Of a DNA stretch of 41,938 nt, positions 1 through 7,881 are shown piece after piece (position 1 is the stretch's first letter; the number at the start of each line of letters is the position of its first letter). This DNA comes from Nitrospirota bacterium (GTDB lineage: Bacteria > Nitrospirota > Nitrospiria > JACQBW01). The DNA lies in assembly GCA_016178585.1 (NCBI GenBank), contig JACOTA010000039.1, forward strand, positions 1-41,938. The letters run 5' to 3'. Under the pieces are notes generated by a model. That model was not told the origin of the DNA. It was given only the letters and a program-made list of their open reading frames with translations, and made no database searches. The position numbers and the translations under genes are program-made.

Positions 1-2
1 AC

Positions 3-122
3 TTTGCCCGCATCAGAAGCTACCTATCCACAGCTCGTAAAAACGGCTGGAACCTCTTGCAATCCATTACCCAGTCCCTGACAGGTCAACCGTACTTGCC
101 TGAAATGCTTTTTCCTCCCTGA
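3..122 (+). CDS. IS66-like transposase, C-terminal fragment (cut by window edge)
   Basis: An open frame enters from the left edge and ends at TGA 120-122, giving 39 residues. It contains [20 protein letters not shown] followed by SITQSLTG, which resembles the extreme C-terminus of IS66-family transposases, where a similar R-S-Y-x-S-T-x-R-K-x-G stretch follows the DDE domain. The sequence just after the stop (about 123-145) should hold the right end of the element, but without the left end its inverted repeat cannot be defined. Only the family resemblance of a short tail is visible, so the assignment is moderate. Whether the full element is intact lies outside the window. Confidence 0.65.
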   Translation, partial: FARIRSYLSTARKNGWNLLQSITQSLTGQPYLPEMLFPP

Positions 123-183
123 CACTCCTGAGTAGTTACGATTTTAGAAAGATTAGACAGGTAGAGGGATGGCACCAGGGCCA

Positions 184-660
184 TTAAGCTTCAGCTTCAA
201 GTTTAACAATAATCCCCGAAAGAATTTCACTTAAATCGATTGGAATGGGAATGATGTTGGGAGGAAGCTCTCCCTGCTGAAATTCACAATTTCCTCCCAT
301 ATCCCATAAAATCACGCTAGAGATGATTTCTCTGATTTGATATTTTAATCCTTCAAAAAGTTCTTTGGGTGTGATGACGCCCATTTCCACGAGAATAGAC
401 CCCTGTCGTTTACCGGTTTTTGTAATTAAATCGGCGGAAATCTTATAGTGTTCTTGGGTGATTTTTCCAATCTTTAATAAAATATCCCCCAGGCGGTCTT
501 CGTTTTCCGAGGAGGAAGCATAAATAAGGTTCCCTTCTTTAAAGAAAAGAGATTTAATAGCTTTTTCCTGATGGAGCTTTAAAACGCCTGTTGTTTTTTT
601 GACTCGAAGCGCTTCAAAAATTTTAGGCAAGTCGGTGAAATGATAATTTCTGGTTTTCAT
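184..660 (-). CDS. DUF4388 (PATAN-like) domain protein
   Basis: A 158-residue soluble protein with no signal peptide. The N-terminal half (about residues 8-60) has the DUF4388/PATAN pattern: a predicted helix, then KTTGVLKL, then LFFKEGNLIYASSS. This domain is common in bacteria that combine gliding or two-component signalling with GTPases, and is thought to mediate protein-protein contacts. The C-terminal half (LGDILLKIGKIT, then GSILVEMGVITPKELFEGL) matches the helical segment that often follows it. The exact role is unknown. It is a single-gene unit with its own consensus promoter upstream. The start ATG at 660-658 is preceded by AAGGAAA about 12 nt away. Confidence 0.7.
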   Translation of the reverse strand: MKTRNYHFTDLPKIFEALRVKKTTGVLKLHQEKAIKSLFFKEGNLIYASSSENEDRLGDILLKIGKITQEHYKISADLITKTGKRQGSILVEMGVITPKELFEGLKYQIREIISSVILWDMGGNCEFQQGELPPNIIPIPIDLSEILSGIIVKLEAEA

Positions 661-694
661 TTATAATTTAATTTTCCTTTAATATCTATCAATT

Positions 695-722
695 ATTATA
701 AAGGATGAGTTTTGGTTGTCAA
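695..722 (-). promoter_or_regulatory. Consensus sigma-70-type promoter for the DUF4388 gene
   Basis: On the minus strand TTGACA (722-717) and TATAAT (700-695) are separated by 16 bases, a perfect match to both consensus boxes. Transcription would start near 688, leaving a leader of about 28 nt before the ATG at 660. Confidence 0.75.
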
Positions 723-794
723 TCGCCGCCCTGGCGGTTAAAACCTGATTCCAGAGCCTGATGTTCGAAAGCGTTTAAAAAAAACGGCGGTTCG

Positions 795-1616
795 TTAGTT
801 GAAAAGGCCGAATCTTTTTTTCTTTTTTGAGAATAAAATTGATAGAAAAAATAGAAACGCCGCCAAAAGAACAATGGTTGCTCCGGATGGGAGGTCATAC
901 TCATAAGAAATAATGACCCCTCCGATGGAAGCAAAGACGCCGAAACCGATGGAGAGCGCCATCATCGTTTTCATTCGGCAGGCGAATTGATAGGCGGAAG
1001 CGGCGGGAATAATGACCATTGCAAAAACCAAAAGGGCGCCCACAGCTTTGAAAGAAATGACGATGGTCAGAGAAATCAGAGTCAGCAAGAGGAAGAAAAA
1101 CCGCCGGGCCGGGATTCCCGACGCTTCCGCCATATCCTGATCAAAAGTAATAAAATGGAATTCTTTATAAAACAGGAAAATAAGGAATAAAACGACCCCT
1201 CCCAAACCCAGCATAATTTCCAAATCGGCGGGGGTTACGGAAAGAATGCTTCCAAATAAATAGCCGTAAACCTCGGCATTATAAACCTTCATCAAACCGA
1301 TAAATAAAATAGCAAGCGCCATCGTTAAAGTATAAAAAATTCCGGTTGAAACGTCGAGTTCTGATTTTCCTTTTTCGTAAAGGGCGCCTATCGTCCAAAC
1401 TGTCCCCAGTCCAAAAACGATGGCCAGAACAAACGGATTAAACTGGATTAAATACCCCAGTGTGACTCCGGCGAATGCGGCGTGAGAAGTTCCAGCTCCG
1501 ATAAAAGAAAGACCTTTCAAAATGACAAATACGCCGATAATGGAACAGAGCGTTCCAATTAAAATCGAAGAGAGGAGCGCTCTCTGCATAAACCCGTAGT
1601 GAAGAAATTCAGCCAT
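795..1616 (-). CDS. znuB: Metal ABC transporter permease (ZnuB/MntB family)
   Basis: A 273-residue polytopic inner-membrane protein of the ABC-3 family that forms the channel of a Zn/Mn importer. It has about eight hydrophobic segments and the family motif GTSHAAFAGVTLG near residue 42, and KAVGALLVFAMVIIPAASA near 190, typical of the region that contacts the ATPase. Its start overlaps the end of the ATPase gene by 8 bases, indicating translational coupling. It is the last gene of the znuA-znuC-znuB order. The metal (Zn, Mn or Fe) cannot be settled from sequence; the symbol reflects the family. Confidence 0.88.
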   Translation of the reverse strand: MAEFLHYGFMQRALLSSILIGTLCSIIGVFVILKGLSFIGAGTSHAAFAGVTLGYLIQFNPFVLAIVFGLGTVWTIGALYEKGKSELDVSTGIFYTLTMALAILFIGLMKVYNAEVYGYLFGSILSVTPADLEIMLGLGGVVLFLIFLFYKEFHFITFDQDMAEASGIPARRFFFLLLTLISLTIVISFKAVGALLVFAMVIIPAASAYQFACRMKTMMALSIGFGVFASIGGVIISYEYDLPSGATIVLLAAFLFFLSILFSKKKKRFGLFN

Positions 1617-2424
1617 GATGGTCCTCCATGATCACATACGCCCCCCGCTCTCGCTCAAGAATCATGACCTCTTTGCCGTAAACTTTTGCCAGGGTTTCGT
1701 TCACCAGGACCTCTTTTGGTTTTCCGACGGCGATCAAACTCTTGTTTAAAAGGACCAGGCGGTCGATATAAGGACTAATCGTATTAATTTCATGGGTCAC
1801 AAAAATAATGGTCAAATGAAGTTCTTTATGCAGTTTTCGGATCAGTTCAATGATGGTGTGGGAAGTCGGAGAATCGATCCCGGTGGTCGGTTCATCCAAA
1901 AGAAGAATCTGAGGAAGCTGAGCCAGGGCCCTGGCGATAAACACCCTTCTCTGCTGTCCGCCGGAAAGGTTTCCCAAAGGAGTGTTTCTAAATGAGGCCA
2001 TGGAAACATTTTCAAGGGATTTCATGACAATTTCGTTATCTTTTTCTCCCGGGCGCTTAAAAAGTCCCAAGGAACTATAACGTCCCATTAAGACTGTTTC
2101 AAACACCGTGATCGGAAAATGAGGGTCGACGTTGTCTTTTTGGGGGACATAGCCGATCTTGGCCCTGTGACGACACTGAAGTTTCTCGCAATCGCAATCC
2201 AGAATGTGAAGACGGCCTGATTGGGGTAATATCAGGCCTAAAATTGCCCGTAAGAAAGTGGTTTTTCCGGAGCCATTGGGTCCGATGACGCCTATAAACT
2301 CTCCCTCCCTGATTTCCAGAGAAAGGTCTTTTAACGCGGGTGTTGTCGTGGAGTACCCAAAAGTGGCATTCTCAAAATGAATCAGCGCGGAGTTTGGCTG
2401 GGTTCGGGTTGTTTCGATATTCAT
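1609..2424 (-). CDS. znuC: Metal ABC transporter ATP-binding protein (ZnuC family)
   Basis: A 271-residue ABC ATPase. Visible motifs are Walker A GPNGSGKTT, the signature LSGGQQRR, Walker B LLLDEPTTGID and the switch histidine in FVTHE. The region VGYVPQKDNVDPHFPITV is typical of manganese/zinc importer ATPases. It would power uptake of the metal delivered by the binding protein encoded just upstream; its ATG follows that stop codon by one base, and its own end overlaps the permease gene. Confidence 0.9.
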   Translation of the reverse strand: MNIETTRTQPNSALIHFENATFGYSTTTPALKDLSLEIREGEFIGVIGPNGSGKTTFLRAILGLILPQSGRLHILDCDCEKLQCRHRAKIGYVPQKDNVDPHFPITVFETVLMGRYSSLGLFKRPGEKDNEIVMKSLENVSMASFRNTPLGNLSGGQQRRVFIARALAQLPQILLLDEPTTGIDSPTSHTIIELIRKLHKELHLTIIFVTHEINTISPYIDRLVLLNKSLIAVGKPKEVLVNETLAKVYGKEVMILERERGAYVIMEDHHG

Positions 2425-2425
2425 A

Positions 2426-3382
2426 TTAATGTTGGATCGCCTCTATCATTTGACGAACATTGTATTCAATCAGGGAGAGGTAGGTTTCGGTTCCAGGAAT
2501 TGCTCCGGTCAACGGGGAAAGGACAATCAGTTTGGCTCCGGTTTCAGCAGCCAGGATCTGGGGAATTTTAGGGCTAAGCTGCGGTTCTGAGATAATCACC
2601 CTGATATTATTTTTCCTGATCAGGTTAATGAGGTCTTTAACCTGTTTGGCCGATGGCTCGCTCCCGATCTGGGTCATGATGTTTCCCGCCACTCTGAAGC
2701 CAAAACGTCTCGTGAAATAAGGCCAGGCGGAATGCTGTGTGACGATGGTTTTATTTTTTAAAACTTTTAACTCGTTTAATAAAGAAGTTTCCATTCCGTC
2801 GAGTTTCATAAGATAGATTCCCTGATTCTTCAGGTAAAAATCTTTTCCGGCAGGGTCTTTCTTGATCAGACCCTCCGTGATTTTTCTGACCATATTCTTG
2901 GCATTTTCCGGATCAAGCCAGATGTGCGGGTTTCCCGCTTCGTTATGGCGGGCATCGTCTGATTCGATATGTTTTTCTTCTTCCCGGATCAGTGGAATTC
3001 CGTCAGAAGTGGTTAACACCAGCAAGCCGGGATTTTCCGCGTTTGAGATCAATCCCTGAACCCAGACCTCGAGGCCCAATCCGATTTGGACTAGAATCTG
3101 GGCTTTTTTAATTGCGAGGATATCACTCGGTTTCGGCGTGTAGGTATGTTCACTCTCCATTCCAGTGAGGAGACTGGAAACCGATACCCGGGTTTGTCCT
3201 ATCTGTTCGACAAAATCTTTCAGAACCGAAAGAGTCGTAACGACATTTATTTTTGCTTCATCGGCCCGGGCCGCAAAAGGGACTGCCCAGGGAAAAATCA
3301 AAACCACAAAAATAACGATGCTTAAAACCGAAAACCTCTTTCTCAGGACAATTTTTCCCGGGCCGGGTCTTTTAGAGATCAT
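2426..3382 (-). CDS. znuA: Metal ABC transporter substrate-binding protein (ZnuA/TroA family)
   Basis: A cluster A-1 (TroA-like) periplasmic metal-binding protein of 318 residues. After a signal region ending near VPFAARADEA comes INVVTTLSVLKDFVEQIG. Candidate metal ligands are the His of SEHTYTPKPSD, the His of GNPHIWLDPENA, the His of TQHSAWPYF and an acidic residue near the C-terminus. A modest His/acidic loop (EEKHIESDDARHNEAG) is the type seen in zinc binders. The ATG at 3382-3380 is preferred to a longer frame starting at 3454 because it lies one base after the rsmI stop, has GGTGAGGA upstream, and places the signal peptide near the N-terminus. Confidence 0.88.
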   Translation of the reverse strand: MISKRPGPGKIVLRKRFSVLSIVIFVVLIFPWAVPFAARADEAKINVVTTLSVLKDFVEQIGQTRVSVSSLLTGMESEHTYTPKPSDILAIKKAQILVQIGLGLEVWVQGLISNAENPGLLVLTTSDGIPLIREEEKHIESDDARHNEAGNPHIWLDPENAKNMVRKITEGLIKKDPAGKDFYLKNQGIYLMKLDGMETSLLNELKVLKNKTIVTQHSAWPYFTRRFGFRVAGNIMTQIGSEPSAKQVKDLINLIRKNNIRVIISEPQLSPKIPQILAAETGAKLIVLSPLTGAIPGTETYLSLIEYNVRQMIEAIQH

Positions 3383-3383
3383 C

Positions 3384-4109
3384 TTATTCCTCACCCTGAT
3401 GATGTTCGCTTTCCTTAAATTGGGAATCTGTTGATTTTTTTCTTCTGCCTTCAATTAAAAGGGTTATTTCTCCTTTAACGGCCCATTTTTTTTTAACAAT
3501 GCCGGATAATGTGCCATAAATAAACTCCTCAAATTTTTTTGTCAATTCCCTGGCAATGACCACCCGGCGTTCGCCGAAAACAGAATAAAACTCTTCTAGA
3601 ATTTTTAAAATCCGGTGCGGGGTTTCAAAAAAGATTAAGGTTTTCTTTTCGTCTTTTAATTCATCGATGACCCGGAGTCTGGCCGTTTTTTTTTTAGGCA
3701 GAAACCCGTTGAAGATAAAGGCATCGGTAGGAAGGCCTGATCCGGATAAGGCCGTTAAGAGGGCGGACGGCCCAGGTAAAGGGATGACCCTTATTCCGTG
3801 GTCGATGGCCTGATTGATTAACAAATAGCCGGGATCTGAAATCGTCGGGGTGCCGGCATCGCACACCAATCCAACGTTTCGGCCTTCTTTTAAAAATTGA
3901 AGCAGAATGGGGGCCTTTTCTTCTTTATTAAAGTCATGATAACTGGTTAAAACTTTTGAAATTTCAAAATGCGAAAGAAGCTTTTGCGTGTGCCTCGTAT
4001 CTTCAGAGGCGAGGACATCCACTTCTTTTAAGATGCGTAAAGCTCTTAAAGTCATGTCCTCTAAATTCCCGATAGGGGTTGGAATAATATATAAAACGCC
4101 CTGGCTCAT
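3384..4109 (-). CDS. rsmI: 16S rRNA (cytidine1402-2'-O)-methyltransferase
   Basis: A 241-residue tetrapyrrole-methylase-fold enzyme. RsmI uses SAM to 2'-O-methylate C1402 in the decoding centre of 16S rRNA. Family motifs are YIIPTPIGNLEDMTLRAL at the N-terminus, VLASEDTRHTQKLL, the glycine-rich GLVCDAGTPTISDPG, and GPSALLTALSGSGLPTD. Length is slightly below the usual 270-290 because the C-terminal domain is short. It sits between the cytochrome genes (42 bases upstream) and znuA (one base downstream), so it is probably co-transcribed, although no functional link is evident. Confidence 0.92.
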   Translation of the reverse strand: MSQGVLYIIPTPIGNLEDMTLRALRILKEVDVLASEDTRHTQKLLSHFEISKVLTSYHDFNKEEKAPILLQFLKEGRNVGLVCDAGTPTISDPGYLLINQAIDHGIRVIPLPGPSALLTALSGSGLPTDAFIFNGFLPKKKTARLRVIDELKDEKKTLIFFETPHRILKILEEFYSVFGERRVVIARELTKKFEEFIYGTLSGIVKKKWAVKGEITLLIEGRRKKSTDSQFKESEHHQGEE

Positions 4110-4151
4110 TTGAGACGGTAGTATACACGATGCCGACTGTAATTTAAATGG

Positions 4152-4628
4152 CTAACTCATCTTTTGGCCGGAATGGCATCTTCCGCAGTCATACAGAGGG
4201 AAAGCGACTTTCCCATGGCATCTTCCGCAGAACTCTCCTTGAAAGATCCTCTGCATGGAAACAGGGTTTGCGCCTGCTTTCGGCATAAAGATGGCCGGGT
4301 GGCAGTTAATGCAGTCGAGCCACTGGGTGTGCGGAAAATGGGGAAAGACGACGTCTTTGAGAGGATATCGTTTGTCGATTTTAAAAACAATGTTGAGGTC
4401 ATACGGTTTTGAAATCGGCTGAGAAGGGTCCAGCGAGTCTTTAGGGTGAATAGGACCCTGTTGAAGCGCCTTCACCCAATCAATGTAACCGGCTGGCGTG
4501 TTAGGAAGATATTCCAAGGCAATGGATTGGGCCGGTTGGTCGTTTGGGAAAACCGGGTTGAACGGAGGGATGGCACACCCCCCGATGATCATAAACATTA
4601 AAATAAAACGCGTTATTGAACTCATCAC
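4152..4628 (-). CDS. Triheme c7-type cytochrome, predicted lipoprotein
   Basis: A 158-residue protein with a lipobox at Cys18 (MIIGGC) and three CxxCH sites: residues 106-110, 134-138 and 148-152. FPHFPH at 95-100 supplies two likely distal His ligands. This arrangement is that of the c7-type triheme domain. Before the heme domain is a shared module, YLPNTPAGYIDWVKALQQG, then PK and a hydrophobic LNIVFKI segment. The same module and heme spacing recur in the proteins at 5879-6412 and 6839-7828, so the three are paralogues. Expected location is the periplasmic face of a membrane, carrying electrons. Partner and redox potential are unknown. Confidence 0.85.
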   Translation of the reverse strand: MMSSITRFILMFMIIGGCAIPPFNPVFPNDQPAQSIALEYLPNTPAGYIDWVKALQQGPIHPKDSLDPSQPISKPYDLNIVFKIDKRYPLKDVVFPHFPHTQWLDCINCHPAIFMPKAGANPVSMQRIFQGEFCGRCHGKVAFPLYDCGRCHSGQKMS

Positions 4629-4634
4629 GTCATT

Positions 4635-5828
4635 TCACGGCGAATACTTCTTAATATGAATTTGATAAAGGTCGTCTTGATTGTTTTCTTTCCACGCCAG
4701 ATAAATTTCCTGATCTCCTGAAAAAAGGAAAGGACTTAAACCGACCCGGTCGGCGTCGGCATTAATGGGCGCCATCACTTTTGTTGTCCCTGCCGGGAAG
4801 ATGGATTGCGCGACGATCTTCGGATGCCCCTGGGGATCCCGTTCTTCCCAGGCCAGCATTAATCCGCGGCGATTCGAAGCGAGTGTGGGATTAAAAACCT
4901 TTGCCCCGCGGTCAATTATTTCTTCCGGGTCATTTTTCCATCCTTCAGGGGCCAGATGTCGAAGTTGAAGTTTAAAATCTCCTTCCCGGTTTTTTTCTTG
5001 AAAGATCAGGTAAAGGGCGCCGTTAAATAAGGTCATGGAAGGATTAAAAGCCTGCATTTGGACGTCTTTATTTAAAGATTTTTTCTGAAAAAACCATTTC
5101 CCATCCTCTAAAGCCGCATGATAAATCTGAAAAACTCTTGTTCCATCCGCCTCAGGCCAGACCAAATGACCTTTCCGACCTTCGAAAATAAAACCGGGCG
5201 CCATGGTTGTATGCTGGTTTTCCAGGCCAAATCCAGGTCCTTCGGAGATCCAGGATTTTCCTTCCCAACGTTTAATATAGAGTCTGGACCATTCTTTTTC
5301 CCCCAATTCATTCCAGGCGATATACGGCGTATCATTTGAGAAGGCCAGCACCGGGTTCCGGGCCTCCTTTCCCGAATCGACATTCAGAGAATCGCCGAGC
5401 GAAATCCATTCCGAGCCGTTCCATTCCCTTACATAAAGCTGAGACACCTGATTTCCATTTTTTTCCGTCCAGGCGAGAAAGAGGGATTTTTCATTGGAAG
5501 CCAGAAAAGGTGTGGAAGCCGGAGAAAATCGGTCTTTATTCTGACCCTTTCCAAACGCCTCCCACGTTTTTTGATTCCGGTTTAGTTTTTTAATATAAAT
5601 TTGCTGAATGCCATGGGCATCCGGTTGGGTCCATGAGGCATAAAGCCCTCCCCTCCAAAAGGCGAGAGTAGGGGAAAGGGAATGCCGGCTGGAAAGCGTG
5701 TCCGGCATCGGAATGGTTTCGGGATTTAAACGATCGGAAAGGGAAACCCACCCCTCGCCATTGGCAGAAAACGAAAGAAAAGGGAGCAAAGTTAGAGTGA
5801 ATAAAAAATTCCTGAACTTTTTCAACAT
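4635..5828 (-). CDS. Secreted seven-repeat beta-propeller protein
   Basis: A 397-residue protein with a signal peptide (FRNFLFTLTLLPFLSFSANG). From about residue 50 it has seven repeats of 40-55 residues, each with a P-x-L core, a hydrophobic strand ending in AW or similar, an acidic turn, and Q-x-Y-x-K before a Trp. Examples are SPTLAFWRGGLYASWTQ (52-68), TPFLASNEKSLFLAWTE (106-122), NPVLAFSNDTPYIAWNE (158-174) and SPFLFSGDQEIYLAWKE (365-381). Seven repeats imply a seven-bladed propeller. No heme motif or catalytic residues are recognised. It is embedded among cytochrome genes, so a scaffolding, substrate-binding or cofactor role in that system is inferred. The ATG at 5828 is chosen over 5903 because it has GGGAGAA upstream and directly precedes the signal peptide. 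Confidence 0.7.
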   Translation of the reverse strand: MLKKFRNFLFTLTLLPFLSFSANGEGWVSLSDRLNPETIPMPDTLSSRHSLSPTLAFWRGGLYASWTQPDAHGIQQIYIKKLNRNQKTWEAFGKGQNKDRFSPASTPFLASNEKSLFLAWTEKNGNQVSQLYVREWNGSEWISLGDSLNVDSGKEARNPVLAFSNDTPYIAWNELGEKEWSRLYIKRWEGKSWISEGPGFGLENQHTTMAPGFIFEGRKGHLVWPEADGTRVFQIYHAALEDGKWFFQKKSLNKDVQMQAFNPSMTLFNGALYLIFQEKNREGDFKLQLRHLAPEGWKNDPEEIIDRGAKVFNPTLASNRRGLMLAWEERDPQGHPKIVAQSIFPAGTTKVMAPINADADRVGLSPFLFSGDQEIYLAWKENNQDDLYQIHIKKYSP

Positions 5829-5878
5829 TTCAAACGATTTCTCCCGGACCGCCGCGAAAAGGGAAAAAGGGGGCAGAA

Positions 5879-6412
5879 CTACGACTTGGGTTTGGAATGA
5901 CATCGACTACAATCACTCAGGGGAAAAGAGACTTTTCCATGGCATCGCCCGCAAAATTCCCCTTGAACTATTTTTTCCATGGTAACCGGATTTGAACCTG
6001 CCTGCATTTTAAAGATGCCGGGGTGGCAATTTCTGCAGTCGAGCCATTCCGTATGGGGAAGATGGGGATAAACCACATCGGGGATGTCCCCTTTTGCCTT
6101 AAAGATGATATTAAAATCAAGCGGAGGCATGGTTGGAATATTGGGGTCTCCGGTCAGATTTTCCTTGGGGTGGATGATCCCTTGTCGAAGGGCCTGAACC
6201 CAATCGACATAGCCCTGTTTGGCCTTGGGCAAATAATCAAACGCCAGAGGATGAGCTTCCTCAGACAAAGGTTCGGATCCCAGTGCAGATTTTTCAACGG
6301 GATTAGAAGAACTTTCCGTTCCGGTGACCTTTGAAATTTCGGAGTGTGCGCAGGAAGCCATCCCTATAAAAAGAGCCAGTGAAAAAACGGTTTTAAAAAA
6401 AAATTTATCCAA
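5879..6412 (-). CDS. Triheme c7-type cytochrome, predicted lipoprotein
   Basis: A 177-residue protein with a lipobox at Cys21 (FIGMASC), a low-complexity Ser/Glu-rich linker, the YLPKAKQGYVDWVQALRQG module (60-78), and three CxxCH sites at 126-130, 154-158 and 168-172. YPHLPH (115-120) offers two distal His ligands. It aligns almost end to end with the 4152-4628 protein: WLDC-x-NCHP, GEFCGRCHGKV and FPL-x-DC-x-RCH are identical in both. A recent gene duplication is likely. Its start is 2 bases after the stop of the cupredoxin gene, so the two are coupled. Confidence 0.86.
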   Translation of the reverse strand: MDKFFFKTVFSLALFIGMASCAHSEISKVTGTESSSNPVEKSALGSEPLSEEAHPLAFDYLPKAKQGYVDWVQALRQGIIHPKENLTGDPNIPTMPPLDFNIIFKAKGDIPDVVYPHLPHTEWLDCRNCHPGIFKMQAGSNPVTMEKIVQGEFCGRCHGKVSFPLSDCSRCHSKPKS

Positions 6413-6414
6413 AT

Positions 6415-6771
6415 TTACTTTTCTTTTCCAAGCACGGTGATAAGCCCGGTCATTTTATTATGAATAAAACAAAAAAACGGATAATCACCCGGTTCTTTAA
6501 AGGTATGGGAATAAAGGGTTCCGGGGTGGAAGTTATCCGCGAAGATTTCAAGGTCTTCAGTCGGTCCAGATCCTGGTACCGACGCGAGCACATGCTGGCG
6601 TTCATCGTTATTGTGCCAAACGATCGTATCTCCGACTTTTATGGTTAGTTTATCCGGAACAAATTTATAGCTATTTAAAAGAACCTGGATGTCGTATGTC
6701 TGAGGCTCTTCACCGTAAACGGTTAAAGGACTAAAGAATAAACCCAAAAGTATGAAAATAGTCAAGATCAT
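6415..6771 (-). CDS. Plastocyanin-like cupredoxin
   Basis: A 118-residue secreted type-1 copper protein. A signal peptide (FILLGLFFSPLTVYG) precedes a single cupredoxin domain. The copper ligands are visible as His60 (ERQHVLAS) and the C-terminal loop Cys101, His104 and Met107 (FFCFIHNKM). The sequences FVPDKLTIKVGDTIVWHN and EPGDYPFFC are typical of small blue copper electron carriers such as plastocyanin, amicyanin and pseudoazurin. Being between two triheme cytochrome genes with 2-base spacing downstream, it is inferred to exchange electrons with them in the periplasm. Confidence 0.88.
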   Translation of the reverse strand: MILTIFILLGLFFSPLTVYGEEPQTYDIQVLLNSYKFVPDKLTIKVGDTIVWHNNDERQHVLASVPGSGPTEDLEIFADNFHPGTLYSHTFKEPGDYPFFCFIHNKMTGLITVLGKEK

Positions 6772-6838
6772 GGCAGGCTTTTCTTATTATCCTGAAACTG
6801 GGAGAAAATGGCAAGCGTTACACCATTCACGCAGAACG

Positions 6839-7828
6839 CTATTTCGGAGGAGCGATAGAGGGTGGACAACCGACGCCCTTATTTCCACAAAGCTCCATGC
6901 TGACATCGCCGAAACCTGGAATAACGGTGCCTTCAAACTTATCTCCTTCTTTGGGAATCACATGACACCGGAGACAATCGCTTAAAGGAAAAGCTACGCG
7001 GTTATGACAGCGCCCGCAGTATTCTCCCGATGCGATTTTCGGCATTGTCATATTCTTGTTGGTTTCCGCATGGTTCATCAGAAAAATAGCAGGATGACAA
7101 TTGGTGCAGGATAACCACATGGTGTGAATTTTGTGAGGAAAAGCGACATTGGGCATGAAATTACTTTTGGTCGGAATATCAAAAGTTAAATCGAAAGGAG
7201 GCATGTCGGCTTCTTCAGGGTTTAACGATGGTTTTGGGGTGATTTTTCCCTGTCTTAAGGTATCTGCCCAATTGACTAAACCATATTGATCTTTGGGGAG
7301 GTCAGAAACTTCCAGCGCCAGGGGATGTTTGGCTAATCCTGATTTATAAGCATCTCCGGCAAAACCGGTAGGGTCTCCCTTTCCAGCCATGACCCCCCTT
7401 CCGCTTAAATAAATAGCCTCAGAGGGGGGGATTTTCGAAACTTCTTCTTTGGTTAAAGGGCGTTCATCAGGGCCCGGAGGAAGGGTAATGTGAGAAAGAT
7501 CGACTTCATTTCCCCCTGATAAAGGTTTTTCAGGGGCCGGTTTGACAGGTTCTGGCTTGCTTTCGGCTTTCGTTTCAGCCGGAGCGGTGGGCGCAGGGGC
7601 TGGCTCTGGCTCCGCAACAGGGGTAGTCGGCGCCGGAGTAGCCGTCGCAACGGGTGAAAGAGAACCCTCTTGCGGGGAGGCCTTAGTCTCAACCTTGGTT
7701 TCATCGGAGATTCGGGCAGGAGAACCTGAATCCGAGACCTGACTCGTATGAAACCACGAGCACGAATAAAGAAAGAAAACCCCTGTACCAATCAATAAAA
7801 GCTTCGAAAACTTCAATTTATTCATCAT
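6839..7828 (-). CDS. Triheme c7-type cytochrome lipoprotein with Pro/Ala-rich spacer
   Basis: A 329-residue protein. A lipobox at Cys23 (FFLYSC) is followed by a Pro/Ala/Thr/Glu-rich spacer (about 50-105) that could span periplasm or peptidoglycan. The shared module occurs at 177-194 (DLPKDQYGLVNWADTLRQ). The triheme domain has CxxCH at 241-245, 271-275 and 285-289, with FPHKIH at 230-235 as distal ligands. The tail carries two further cysteines (314 and 321) outside heme motifs. The start is ATG at 7828 or the adjacent ATG at 7825. It is the longest of the four cytochromes and seems designed to hold the heme domain away from the membrane. Confidence 0.85.
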   Translation of the reverse strand: MMNKLKFSKLLLIGTGVFFLYSCSWFHTSQVSDSGSPARISDETKVETKASPQEGSLSPVATATPAPTTPVAEPEPAPAPTAPAETKAESKPEPVKPAPEKPLSGGNEVDLSHITLPPGPDERPLTKEEVSKIPPSEAIYLSGRGVMAGKGDPTGFAGDAYKSGLAKHPLALEVSDLPKDQYGLVNWADTLRQGKITPKPSLNPEEADMPPFDLTFDIPTKSNFMPNVAFPHKIHTMWLSCTNCHPAIFLMNHAETNKNMTMPKIASGEYCGRCHNRVAFPLSDCLRCHVIPKEGDKFEGTVIPGFGDVSMELCGNKGVGCPPSIAPPK

Positions 7829-7881
7829 AGGACATCATCCTGACGTTTATCCAAAATGGAATGAAAATGATGATCGTTAGA

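Noticed and set aside
724-738. Hairpin CCGCCCTGGCGG as a terminator for the znuB transcript
   Set aside because: No T-run follows on the minus strand and it abuts the DUF4388 promoter -35 box.
719-934. 71-codon frame on the minus strand inside the znuB 3' region
   Set aside because: It lies in another frame of the permease gene, which has clear family motifs; no ribosome site or homology seen.
3383-3454. Longer N-terminus for znuA
   Set aside because: The extra residues lie inside rsmI and precede the signal peptide with a polar stretch; the ATG at 3382 has a good ribosome site.
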